Shown here: positions 47,101 to 59,675 of the stretch, piece after piece
Layout: each line of letters begins with the position of its first letter
Numbering within the stretch: position 1 is the stretch's first letter
Assembly: GCA_023313575.1 (NCBI GenBank)
Contig: JAJTTP010000015.1
Location: 186,001 to 250,000, forward strand
DNA from: Eutypella sp. D-1
Taxonomy: Eukaryota > Ascomycota > Sordariomycetes > Xylariales > Diatrypaceae
Direction: 5' to 3'
Length of the DNA stretch: 64,000 nt
The notes under the pieces: model-generated
What the model was told of the DNA's origin: nothing
What the model saw: only the letters and a program-made list of their open reading frames with translations
Database searches by the model: none
Translations under genes and position numbers: made by a program

Positions 47101-47969
47101 GACGAGCTCGCGGGCTGCGCAGCGTGGATGGGCGGGCGGATCCCCACCGTCGAGGAGGCCCGGTCCATCTACGCTCACGTTGACGAGCACCGCCGCCGCA
47201 GGCAGAAGGTCGACGCCGAGAATCAGCTCGGCAAGACCGTGCCGGCCGTCAACGGGTGAGTCTCTCTACGTCTTCCTGGCTAACACTTATCCTAACCACT
47301 TACATTCCCTGTCTCCGTACCACACCCGCTCAAACCTTGCTTAGTGGAGTTGTGACGGCTAAATGTAAATTGTCTTCCTAGTCACCTCATCAATGATGGC
47401 GTAGAAGAGACGCCGCCATCGCAGAAGCGCAAGCAGGGGTCGGGACCGGGGCAAAAGGACCTCTTCGCCGATCTTGGCGACGCCAATGTCGGGTTCCGGC
47501 ACTGGCAGCCGGTGGCGGTTACGGGGCGGGGCGACCGGCTCGCGGGGCGGGCCGAGATGGGCGGTGTCTGGGAGTGGACGAGCTCCGTGCTGCGGCCGCA
47601 TGAGGGTTTCCGTCCCATGAAGCTGTATCCGGGCTACACTGGTGAGTTCCCCCCCCCCTTCCCCCTCGACTGCTTTATCGTCTAGGCTACCACTGGCTAC
47701 GGGCTCCATCCCGGATCGCTGCTAATGTGACGGAAATACCAGCCGACTTCTTCGACGAGAAGCACAACATCGTGCTCGGAGGCTCCTGGGCCACCCACCC
47801 TCGCATCGCAGGACGAAAATCCTTGTAAGCTCTGTCCCTCCTCCTAGCCTCCCATCTCTCCTTTCCAACTTTCCCAACGGGGCTGACTCTCCTGGGAAAC
47901 AGCGTCAACTGGTACCAGCGTAACTACCCCTACGCCTGGGCCGGGGCCAGACTTGTCCGTGACATTTAG
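44109..47969 (+). CDS. egt1: Egt1, ergothioneine biosynthesis (methyltransferase plus sulfoxide synthase)
   Basis: Exons: 44109-44351, 44412-44530, 44603-44841, 44908-45022, 45097-45114, 45270-45574, 45851-46589, 46657-46732, 46813-47255, 47382-47641, 47743-47824, 47903-47969; about 901 residues, typical of fungal Egt1. The N-terminal EgtD-like domain (residues 20-345) has the LYDEKGLQLFE segment, a VIELGSGN SAM-binding motif near 117-122 and a CIMSLGSSIGNFGR segment; it trimethylates histidine to hercynine. A DinB-like domain carries the iron-binding HX3HXE motif (H521, H525, E527). A C-terminal FGE-sulfatase domain ends with GGVWEWTSS, LGGSWATHPRI and NWYQRNYPYAWAGARLVRD; together these two join hercynine and cysteine. 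An Asn/Gly/Asp-rich insertion lies in the third module. The ATG at 44109 sits in a CACCATGG context. All junctions are unambiguous except exon 5/6, where no acceptor fits the better-looking GTTAGT donor. Confidence 0.96.
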
Positions 47970-50900
47970 AAGGTGCATAGTCCCGGATCTCGTCAGATCT
48001 GAGTTCATTGCGTTGGCGCCTGGGAAGGGCATCATCTCGAACACGCATGAGTGTAGATGGGGAATTCGCGTGGGCCGTCAGGGCAGTTCCCAATTCCAGT
48101 ATCTCCTTCAAGCTGCGTTTTCCCCGGCTGCTAAACTTCGCCCGGAGAGGGGATCTCATTGCCGACCGTTGATTGCATGGACATATGCACCTTCGCTCGT
48201 TTTTGGATCCCCAAGGAAGTCAATTCTGGATATATCAGGTGCATATATGGCATATACTTTCTCAGCATAGGTCGGGGCATGATTCACATAGAGCACACAT
48301 ATATCAGTCGCGTCACTACTGTTCTTGAGTTCGTGATCCCTGAAAGTTGCTGTATCTCAGACTCCCCTGATGAGCTATCCACAGTCGTATTATCACACCA
48401 GGATTAAGGTACCCGCAAAGTAGAAAACAACACTACCATAACATGCCTACGAAGACTTCTGGACGATAATATTGCACCTTAGGATAACGCTAGAGGCGAG
48501 GACTATATTCAGCGAGCTGCAGTGGAAGCCCTCGCCGCGGTAGGCTTTACCTACCTTGATTGCAAGTGGACCCATCGCAGTGAGACGAGGCGATGGGGTT
48601 GGGTGCAAAATAACGTATAGGTAGTTCGAATCAAGGTTGCTGCCTTTTTCTTTCTGCTCCTTTTTTCTTCCCCCCCTTTTACCTTGAATATCCCCCCTGC
48701 CTATGCGTTGTGATAGGGAGAAGGTGTATCGCAGCGGAGTCTGAGTTTAAGTCCGCATGCCCCTGGGCGTGAGCAAGGATAGCGCCGGGAGGGAGTCACC
48801 AGAGAAACAAACTCGTTCCTTACATACGAACGTATATCCATAGCACGGACGTTCAAATACGCGCGCTCTGTTCCCTCACCGAGGCGAGAGCAGTAAGGCG
48901 ATGTACTGCTATACGCTGTAGACCGGCTGACCGGTGAGGAGAACATGCCCGTTTCGGCGGCCGAAAATGCCACAGCTGCACAGCACATCCCTGACCATGG
49001 TGACCAAGCGCGCGGCCAGCTGTTCCTTTGTTTCTCTGCGCCCTTTCGGCGGCCGAGGATGGTCTCCCCAAGTGCATAGATGGGCTAGGGAGACCGGTTG
49101 ATTCGATACCGCTTGGCTGGCCCTCGGTGACAGCGTACAACACTCCAAGCACACCGGCCTATCCTATATCTCTGCTTAGAGTCTGAGAGCGGCGACTTTA
49201 AAGTACTTTCCCCGCCGGTATCGGGTGCTTCTTCTGCCAAGGTAAAGAATTATAATGCGAATCCTGATTAGCCCGGGCTGATTGCCACGTGAGGAGCCGA
49301 GCGGATTGCTGCACCAGCCCGCAATCCCCGCGACAGCAGCGCGCTTAGACAGAGATATGCATGTGCACGAATGAGAAAGTCCCCATTTACGATCGCAGAC
49401 ATGTGAATATCGTCATGAACCTGCAAGAGGAGCGCGAGTTTTTGTCTCCTCTTCGCTCATCTAAGTGGGGTGGTCCAGGTTTGATGATGATGACGCCGCC
49501 GCACTTGCTGACTCGCGAAACTTCGGGACTTAGATTGTCGCAGTTGCCCAGTGGCCATCATAACAAAGTTCACGATTTTGATGCTCGTAGAGACGATCGA
49601 CGGTATTTCCTTGTTATATCGTATGAGCTGATTTCATATCAACTGATAAATAGCGAAAAGTATGTGACGCAAAAAGACGGGATTAGGTTAGTCCAAGACG
49701 CCCATGAACTGTTCATTATTAGGCGGACTTTTGTAGGCGACCTCGGGCCCTACGCTCGGCGTATAAAGTTTCATTTAGCATTAACACCGGGCCAAGAAAT
49801 GGGATGCGTGTGTCTGTCGGAGGCGTAGACGGGCCATCCGTCTCCCATACATGGTTGATAATGCGGCCAATATTCGTAAGACGCCCCCAATCCTATGCCC
49901 GGCTACCCGTGTCTTGAGACAGGGTAATGACCTGTCAGCCTAGGTAGGTAAGTTCCCAGTATCATCGTCGCACAGAACGTGCATTTCCTCCGCCGATGTG
50001 CACTCTTCTCGTCTGGCGTCATTTGACGGGGCCAAATCTGCCTCGCCCCCTTTCCCTAGATATTGGAATACGCCGACGAAAAACCTCGGGGATGTACGGC
50101 TTGGTCGGGAAAGGGACCACTGACCGACAAAGTGCCCCCCCTCGTCTCCCCGCCGCTACCGCCACCATTACTTACGTACCTACCTAAATACCGCCAACCA
50201 AAGTTGCTACAATTAAGGTGCAACAGCAACCGCATCAAACATTCCGTCCGTCGGCTCGGCTGATCCGTGACGGCCGAACTCGAGCGGATTTTCTTCTTCT
50301 TCTGTTTTCATCCTCCCTTCTATTCTAGTTTGCACCTGAAACAAACTCGCACAGATAACGCAAAGGGCACTACCCCCTAGTGGGATAATACATTGGCAAT
50401 GCGGGCGCGGAACACAGGGGTGGTGCGGGATGATGATGGGGGGAGGAAAGAGGCAGGCAGACGGAATGTGATGCCGAACTGGCGTTACCTCGAAGGAAAA
50501 AAGAGAAACCAAAGTACGTACGTGACAGTGATCATGCTGACAGTTAGTCGCTCAGTCAGTCAACTCAGTTTTAAGTCATCCGTTGTCCCAGTTAGTTACC
50601 TATTTTAGGTCGGTGGCCGGCAAATGTGGGAAACAAGAAAAGAAAAAAAAGGACGTGTGTGTGTATTGCGTACTTGTATGTACTGCACTAATAAAAGTCA
50701 GAGAGGGGGGAGACCCGGCGTCATTTGATTTATTGGAGATGCAGGGAACATTTGGGTGCTGTCGCAAAGTGGCTGTCAATCACGAGACCCCCGACGTTGG
50801 CGAATTGTCGGCCGTGCCGCGGTCGATGAATTCCCATATTTGGGACCATTGAGAGGGGGGGGGGGTCCTCCGGGAAGCCGTCTATCCAGGTCTTAAAAAG

Positions 50901-53900
50901 GTCGCATCGTTGCATCTTACGCTTCTCCGTGATTCGAGGATATAATGAACGCACAGCTTCGATGATTGATTGTCTTCTCGTACATGGGTTTCGTACGCTT
51001 ATCCTCCATCCCCCTTCACACTGACCGATAAGTTGACTGACTGTAGCGGCATGCGTGCGTGCCTATCTTAGGCTAACGTTAGGTAGGTAAGTACTTCGCA
51101 CGTAGGAAGGAATGTTCCCACATAGGATATACTCGGGAGGCAAACTTGGGAATGCAATGGTATGTAGTCCCTGTCTAGTTATATCTTCTTCTCGTCTCCG
51201 CTGCTGCGTTTCATTTGATCAAAAGGACTTTTAGAGGGCAATTTTCCCCTTGGCGAAGGCGATGGTTGGAACGAGGAGGCCCTAAAAAAGGATTCGTACT
51301 AATATTTAGAAGGCGGCAGGGCGGCCGAGGGATAGATAGGCACTTGGATAAAGGGAGTAAGTCGTATGAAGTAACAGCCAGAACAAGGGATATTCCTGGT
51401 TTTTTCCCCCCTCCTCCTGCTGGGAGACCCATAAGTCAGGCAGGCAGTCCAGTTCCATATGTACGACTTGGAATCCGACGCCTCCAGTAGCAGACGACAT
51501 AGCTGCTACGTATCATTATGCGGGAACCTTTTGGGGTTGGTTTAGCGAGCGCTCATCCATGAATCATCGTTCGATTGCAGCCAAATATATGAATGCAGGT
51601 GGCAGGTGGGCGGGCTGTGACAGGCTTTACTCAAGTCTCGCCGGGTCCGTGAGGACGGAGAAGTGTGTATATATATATTATACATAACTTATAGAGCAGG
51701 AGAGAATGAACTTACACTTGTCTATAATGCTTACACCCTTAGGGCTCAAGTTGGATTTGAAAGGGCCCAAGGCCGCCGTGAATTTACATAGCAATGCCTT
51801 TGTAGCTTTTAGGCTTCGGTACTCAATATCTACCTATAGTGGTTCTCCCTCAGCAGGGGATCCCTGCACAACTAGTACGGACCTGACGAATCAGATTCAT
51901 CAATTGTCCGAACGACTTCCATGAATGGAACTCGCATGCCAAGTTGAGAAAGTGTGAAAGCTAACATAACGAGTATAGAGGCGCTATATGGAGTAGCCCT
52001 AAACTACACGTAATTAGGTATTGCTTTATAAAGTATGTACTTACATAGAGCATAGCGTGTACGGGGTATATGCAATTCTCCTTAAGTAAGTATTCGATCC
52101 ATGGATGCTATATATAGGTAGAGTTGCTGCACCGCTGATGTCAAGTTGATTATCGCAGCGTGGAAAAGCCTAATCGTAATCCTGATGCTGGTAGACGATA
52201 GGAGATTCTCACCTTATGTGGAATGCTATCGATACGGGCCTCAATCTCGGACCGAACGCCCCGATAACATCAACGTAAAGTTTCGGGACATTCCTCTTCC
52301 GATAGCGGCGGCTTACTTCAAACCTGTATCGAGACCTCAGTTCCGTAACGAAACAGGCGGTGGGAAAGAAGGCAGGCTTGCGTTTTACCATCGGGTTTTT
52401 TGGTGGAACGAGTCGAAAATTTTCGCAACTCGTCGAGGCCCTAAACGACCAAAGTAATATATATCCCAGGACTTTGGGGGTTTCTGCGCGGCGTGCGTGA
52501 GACAAATATGCCACACGAGGTCGCATATCAGTAGCGTCAGCCCGGAGGCTGTGCCATCGCCCGGCTGGTGCTACTCGTTCGACCTGGCAGCTTTGGCGGT
52601 GCCGGATCACGGTGCCAACTGGCCATGTACGCCCTCGGCAACATCAATGGCGATGCTTACTTACTGCAGTATATCCACAAAGTGCCTGGTGCTTGTCGCG
52701 GATTCCCATTGATCGGGTCAATTGGGTCCGCCTAAATATTGGAAGTAATCCGACGCGGCGTCGGGGCGGCGGCGAGTTCCCAATCCTTGGCGAAAGTCTG
52801 GGATTGCCCCAAGTGCTGGGCTATCGAGCGCCAGCACGTCCCGCCGAGTACTTTCACGCTGGCTTATCATATGTATGGTAGCATGCGGGGTTTTTATAAT
52901 ATAGTTACTGTCTTCCGACTAGCTAAGCAGATCTTCAGCACACTACGAAGTAAAAGCGCAACGCAATGCAATGTCATTGAGGAAGATGGAGAGAAGAAGA
53001 GTTGTCTGCCCGGCTGCAGGATGCCTGGATCTGTGTAGGCACATCGTTATTTGTTCTGCATGAAATGGCCGAGACTTTTCGGGCTCGCACAGATCTGCTG
53101 TGGTTGTGCTGTTGGCTCGCTTGGTTGAATACATCATGGGCCGAGACCGAGGGCGTTGTGCTTCACTCGTTATGTACACGGGTTATGGCCGGGATATTTT
53201 GCTTACGGGAACCACGGAGCAATCATTCCAATTTAATAGTGCTTGGGAGGTGATCCTTGGGTGCTAGGAGGCTTCTATTCCATATTGAACCTGGACTGCG
53301 TGCTGCCCCTCGTTAGGCCGATAGCTGCGGGTGTAGCATTCCAGTGTAAGTAGATGTCGGTAAGACCCCGGTAGCCTCGAATACCGCTAGGGTATTTATC
53401 GTGTGGTGACCCCACGGCGGCGGTGCCACTGGGGTGTAAGGAGTCGTCGCAGTCATCTTAGCAAATGGGATTCTGGATCACCAGGCCCGACGGTAATTGC
53501 CTGGAGCGACAGAGCCTGGATGAGGCCTTGCCTTGGCCGTTTAGTAAAACGCCGAAATAAGCAGCAAGGTTGCAATACAACCCATGCAGTATCGTCCGCT
53601 GGTCTTCGGTACCGTGGCAAACGCGAACTATTGCCTACATTTACCGCGGTCGGCCTTGTGATGTTCAAAGAGACATGCCAATGCAATGAGACGGAACAAC
53701 TGCAGCTATTGTGCTTGGATCTGTGTTGCCCGGTCCTTTTGCTAGGATCATGTCGGATTCGCCTACATGACTTATATTGGCTGATGTGTATGTGTGATCT
53801 TTGGCGAGCTTGTCGGCCGGTGCAGCACTCAGTCAGAGTGGGAGGTGGTTACTATATAAGTCGACCGGGGATCGGCGACATAGTATTGGCTAATAACTGC

Positions 53901-56900
53901 CTACTTCGTAGGTAGGGTAATCGGGCGGACTTTTTACACTTTGATGCTTGCGAGAAGCACTGTACTGTACTCCGTAGTAAGACTTCATAAGACGGAGAGA
54001 GCCACAGCGTCGCAGTGTGATACTGCTGGCCCCTTGGATTATTGACCAGGAAAAGGATATGTCGAAGAGGCGGCGTACATACAGACAGTAAACGGTGCCA
54101 TTTGATTTAGACCTGCCCATCCGTACCCAGTAGAGTGTCGGTCGTCGGGGCCCCATCGGGTATTTTCGTAGGTTTAACGCCGAAGAACATATCCATATCC
54201 CTCAAGGTACTTTAGTAGTCAGTAAAGTTCAAACCGCCTAATTAAAAACTGCCTTGCCTGCATACGATTTGAAGGTCTTTGCTACTCGTATGATACGAAG
54301 TCAGTCTGTAATTTTATAAGGCCTCAGTGCTGGCTACCTTAGTAGAGTAATCAGTTATCGGTTCCAGGTGTTAATATTAAAATTGAACCGCTAGGTGAGG
54401 CCCGGCTTATGCATGTACTCTGTAGCTGTATACTAATACAGTAGGCACTGGGGATTGAAACACATCTAGCCAACGAAGAAAACCCCATATCAAGTGGTCA
54501 TACTTCGCAAACAATCTAAGCATTTGAAGGGATGGCCAAAGCCGGTGTATAAAATTATATGCATATACCGTTTAATTAGGAAACCTTCATATCAAGTTTC
54601 GCTGTAACTACCTATATAGGTAGGTACTCGAGTTAGACATACACCTGTCACTAAAAACCAGGTACCTGAGTCTTATACAATGGAGGATGCCCTGGTAGAA
54701 TGAATGACCTTTCGTTTACACAACACATGCAAGCTTAGCCTACCTATTTCAGATAATGATACACTTTCCAATATGTCAAGAGCATCATCAGGCATATGCT
54801 AGTCGGCCAACTAGAAGTTTACTAAGCCGACAAGAGCGGGGGGCGCAGGCGTAAATGAGGAGGATTTTTCTGGATGAGGCAAAGCCGACAAGGCCAGAGG
54901 GCCGGGAAAAACCAGTCAGCCTGTCTGACTGCCTGTGTATGTATGTATGTATGTGGTAGAGCGGGCGCACTTATCCTGATATTAGTAGAAGTAGTTGTCC
55001 AGGTGCATGGATACCAACACATGGATATATTACTGTGTCCTTCCCTACCACGACCTGCATCGTGGCATCCGAAAATCGGGATTTGTTTTGGGTTTTTGGG
55101 ACGCCAACTCGACAGCTCAAATTCCTCATTACCATACGTGGTCAGCTACATAACCTGTAGCCATGCCTCCTTCAGGTAATTATCCGGCCATGCGGGCGAA
55201 GCTTTAGGGGCTTATTGGGGGTGGTGGTTAGGGGAGGAGGGCTTGTCCCAGGCGACAAGTCAGTCACTACCCCCTTGGCGGCTGGTTGGTGGACAAATCC
55301 CCTGCCCAAAAACGTGAAATGCTTCGACACATCAGTACGCTTAAGTCAGTAGACCAATAAACAAGTCATTGCCCTGCCTGCCTGCCTGCCACCTATATTG
55401 ATTGACTTGCAACCGCGCCCAATCCTTGCTAAAAAGCCTCTAGCGGCAGCCATGTGTAAGTGCACGATCAGTCAGTCAGGCAGGCAGACAGGCAGTCCAC
55501 TGTGTAATCAAGTACGAAGATGTATGTCTCTCTGTCTTTTTGTGACCTGGCCTGGTTACGAGACTGGGTGGCCATTGAGAGGGACTCCAAACGGCTACCG
55601 AGGTAGTTCTTTCGTAGCTTGCCTCGAACAGCTTGCCCCCGGGCCTGTGGGAATCTCGAAGGCTTCGATTTAGGGGATTACTAAGATGTACTGTGCGCCC
55701 CGAGCAAGACTGGTTTGCTTCCGAGTTTGCACGTATCCACGTTGTCTGTCTACTGGACATGCCTACCTTGGTAGCTAGCTACCCAGTCGGGAATAACGTC
55801 CTATTCTCCAATGGGGGTTACCAGTAATCATATTGCACGGGTAACAACACTATGAATACTCCAATGTACGTTGCGTTCTCGGTGCATCGAGAAGTTGACT
55901 CGGTCAAAAAAGGTCATGGCCTGGCATTACCCGTATGTCACAAGCATGGCCCATGCTAAAAGTCGCCCGCTAAAAGCAGCGTATATGCACTGTACCTTAC
56001 CACTCTAGTAACATCGTCGTCATCTCATCCTAACTCCAGCAAACCCGTACGAAGGATTTTTTTTTAAGTTCTGCGTATCGTACCTGACTGTTTGCGAGTA
56101 ACTTTGCCAAGGTGAGGTAAGGCAGTTATTAACGGTCGTCGTATTCTTATCTCTCCTTCTTGTTCCGTTTTTATTTTGAGTTTCCCGACGGCAATAATCT
56201 TTTTAGAAGCTTCCCTTTTGACCTAGACCATATCCTACAAGCAAATACTTGCTTAGTACCTACGGCGTAAGACATCGATTAATTTCATTAAGTACTTAGG
56301 TAATCATATCAATGGACACATCCCGCTTCTTGCCCGCCCTAGGTCTGGTTAGGTGTTTAAGACGTTAGATTTCGTCTTATGTTGGGTGCAGTGCTCGAGT
56401 CTAATTATTTGCTACATACACGTATGTATAACTCTTATATGCAGGGTCTCTCCTTATATGGAAAGTGCTGACTTACATATAACTACCTAGATCATTTGAA
56501 AGTAAGTACGAACCTTGAAACCTATCTAGGTAGTTATCCGGCACGAGCCAACGTGGAAAGCAAACCTGAATTTAAAACCCAAACCTTCTACTTGAGCTTA
56601 CCGGGCCACTGGTGACCATGTGGCCAACATTGGATGAAATCTTCCACAGTCTCTAGAGGACCCTTAAAAAGAGTTATCTCGGAAACGTTAAAAAAACTCC
56701 TTTCTACGAAAGTAGATATCTCCTACCTGGGTGCATCCATGAATGTAGGTACGCTTCTTAATTAGCTCCAGATTAGGGATGTTACTTTGTATATACATGT
56801 ACGGTCGTCCTGGGTTCCAATAGCTACACCTGTGGACCCCTCAATCATTACCACTGACCTCGGGACACACTTCAGGGTTGTCAATAACTTATATCCTGAG

Positions 56901-59675
56901 TTGCGACTGCTGGTTGCGATAATGTTTTGTGTAATTAGGTACCATTTCATTCCAGTACTCTAGGAAGGAGTAACCTTACCCGAAGGAAATATCTGAGGTC
57001 CTTTAAGGAGAAACAAGGCAACGACAAACAGCAAGTTCTAGATTCACTCCTAAGGTTAGCTACTGGCCTACTTACATATATATATGTGTGTGCATACGTC
57101 CTTAAGGTGGTGTGCATTAGATATCCGTAGATACGTCAACTTCGAATGCCAACCTACACTCAAATGTACATAGATGATACAGAACCCTATCACAGAACCT
57201 ATTACAGACTTCAAACCTACCTACATATACCTAGGTATATAGCAACCTTATTGCAATCTTATAAATAGCATCCTGATATCCATCCTCGGTTCATCTAGAT
57301 TCGTCGATTCTTCATCCTTGCTCACCCCCTTTCCCTCCATCGGTTCCTCAAATTCTTAGGTATAGCGGGTTCCGAGTTACCGCGCTGGCGCTGGCAATCC
57401 CCGACAACGTACAAGTATACCTACCTGCTTAAGTGAGGAGTAGACAGGACGGACCGATGTTATAGCATGTTTGTTGTAGCATGTTGTGGTCGTCGTCAGA
57501 TCAGTTGGTTTTCATCCGATGATATCTGGGTTGATTGTTGGCTGATGTTATCCAAGGCTCATTTACAACAACGAAGACAAAGACGACCACTCTTGTCACT
57601 CCTAGTACTACCACCCACTGCACCCACTGCACCCATTACCGTCAGTACTACTGCTACCAAGTGGGAAGGGAAACAACAATAGGGGATAGAAAGGAAAAAG
57701 ATTAAAAAAAGAAAACAGAAAAAAAAAAACCCAACGAGGAACCAACCTCATAGCGACTCAAACACGATACCTGCTACCCGCTACAATTTTAAGCTAAATA
57801 CATTCGTTCATTCATTCTATCATTCAAACAAGTCAAACATTCAAACATCGAGGATCAATTAAGCCAGCCAACCAACCAACCAGTCAGTCAGCCAGCCAGC
57901 CAGCTAGCCCGGGCCAGTCAGCCAGTGAACAGCCTAGAGAGGACGGGCCGCCTCCTCCAGAGAAAAAAAAAACAGAACCAGAAAAAAAACCCTAAACCAA
58001 AGGGAACACTACCTGGCAAGCCCCCAAGCCCTGTTGCTGGCTGTAGTGTGTGTAGTAGTAGTGTATGTAGTGTACACTAAGTATAACTGCATTACAGTGC
58101 ACTTTACACTACTACACACTACTCACTACACTCACTACATTTAATGTGACCCATGAAGTCCATGCGATCCATGCGATCCATGAGATCCATATCCATGCGG
58201 TCCATCCTCCATATTCAATAGTACATAATTATCCTATTGATTCTCTATGGGTTTAATTTTTTTTCACAAACCCCATTGAATGATAATGGGAAGCGACTAA
58301 GTTAGTAGTAATTCTTTTATCATTCTACTATTCGACAGTTCTATACTACCCCTCCTCCTCCTCCTCCCTCTTCTTCCTCTTCTTTTTACACCTCCTCCCC
58401 CTAGTCAGTATCACTTCTTCCTCTTCGGTTTTCTTTCTTCCACTCTAGTTCCCGCCTCACGCCTTACACACCTCACAACCTCTCTTATCCCTCCTCCCTC
58501 CCTCGCTCCCTTGTTCCCCTCACCCCTCAGAGTCATCTTAGTATGCAGTAAGAGCAACATCACCATTACGAGCATTACCTCCTAATGCCATACTGCCAAC
58601 TAACGCTAACTACTCTAAAAGTTACCAGTTACCTGCCTTAATAACTACCTAGCACTTTGACTGACTACTTCACTACCCTGACAAGTTGACAAAGTACCCT
58701 GACTTGCCCTAACCACCTTGACTACCTTGACTACTACCCGATTACACCCTTGGCACGCAAACGGGGTCGGTTAACAAGTCAGCAACCAACCCAACCCAAC
58801 GCCCCAACGGAACACAACGCCGCCTACCGCCTGCCTGCCTCCCTCTAGGCCCTTACGTTTTACATTTCTCGCCTTTTCCAGGTTTTATCATCTTCTTCCT
58901 TTTCGTACCAACCCAAAACAACTTCTCCCGTCTACCGTCCACCATCCATTATCCACCACTCTCATTCCTGGATATTGGACTGGAACCGTGATATACCAGA
59001 AAAGAGGAAAACTTCGTACAGCACAAATAGGCCTCTCCTGCCTCTTACCTTCACATATCTTACCCCTCCAGAAGGCGGCAATATAAAAATAAACGGCAGA
59101 AAGAGAGGAAAGCAAGGGTAGTTGAGTAGGGGAAACAAGAGAAAAGAGAGAAGAAGAAGAAGAAGAAGCAGAAAAAGAAGCAAAAAAGAGACAGACGGGA
59201 AGCAACTGGTTTAGGGCAGCATCCAATACACGATCGTCGTATTCGATATCCCCTCGACAGGACGCCCATCTCAGTTTTCGCCAATGCGACCAGATCAATA
59301 GGAATCGTTCTCAATAGGGATCGTAAATAGCATCGGCGGAACACGAGACCTACTAAGACGTCACCTCCGACCGACCCGCCTTGCCCAGGTGTCCGCCGAA
59401 CCTAGACGCTAAACGAGCCCGTTCGACTGCGAGTCCGCTTTCTCCGCTCCTTTCCCCACCTGCCACTGACTCTCTCTCCCTCTCCCTCGCGGTAGTAGTA
59501 GTCATCATCTGTATCGTTGTGGTCGACCTCCGTTGAGATACTCATTTGGTGTGGTGGTGATCCTTGGTGATCTTGGTGGCCCTATTCAGTGAATAATAGC
59601 CAGGGTATATCGGGAACTTTTAGGGCATTAACTTACCACATCTATTTCATACCAACTACAAGAACGAGAGAAAAG
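47970..59675. other. Gene desert, about 11.7 kb
   Basis: No coding region is supported. The longest frames have no family motifs or splice partners, and several lack an ATG at their start. Short AGGTAGGT/ACCTACCT words occur near 49940, 51082, 54618, 56290, 56525 and 57225. A TA run lies near 51668. The last 2 kb (57.5-59.6) is rich in CCAAC/CAGC/CAGT repeats, C/T runs and A-rich blocks. It probably contains the promoter and a long leader of the RING-finger gene. Confidence 0.6.
57864..57921. repeat. CCAAC / CAGT / CAGC tandem words
   Basis: About 58 bases are built from CCAAC, CAGTC and CCAGC units, ending near a CCCGGG site. They lie 1.75 kb upstream of the RING-gene start codon. Confidence 0.8.

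Noticed and set aside
48620..48640. A TTCGAATC word that could be a tRNA T-loop.
   Set aside because: There is no matching D-arm or acceptor stem within 70 bases upstream.
49361..49828. A 155-codon open frame starting with ATG.
   Set aside because: No recognisable motif, no splice partners and a length that can arise by chance in 64 kb. It would need transcript evidence.
53403..53915. A 170-codon open frame with many Cys and Leu residues.
   Set aside because: It begins at GTG rather than ATG, has no family resemblance and sits in a desert with equally long frames on other strands.
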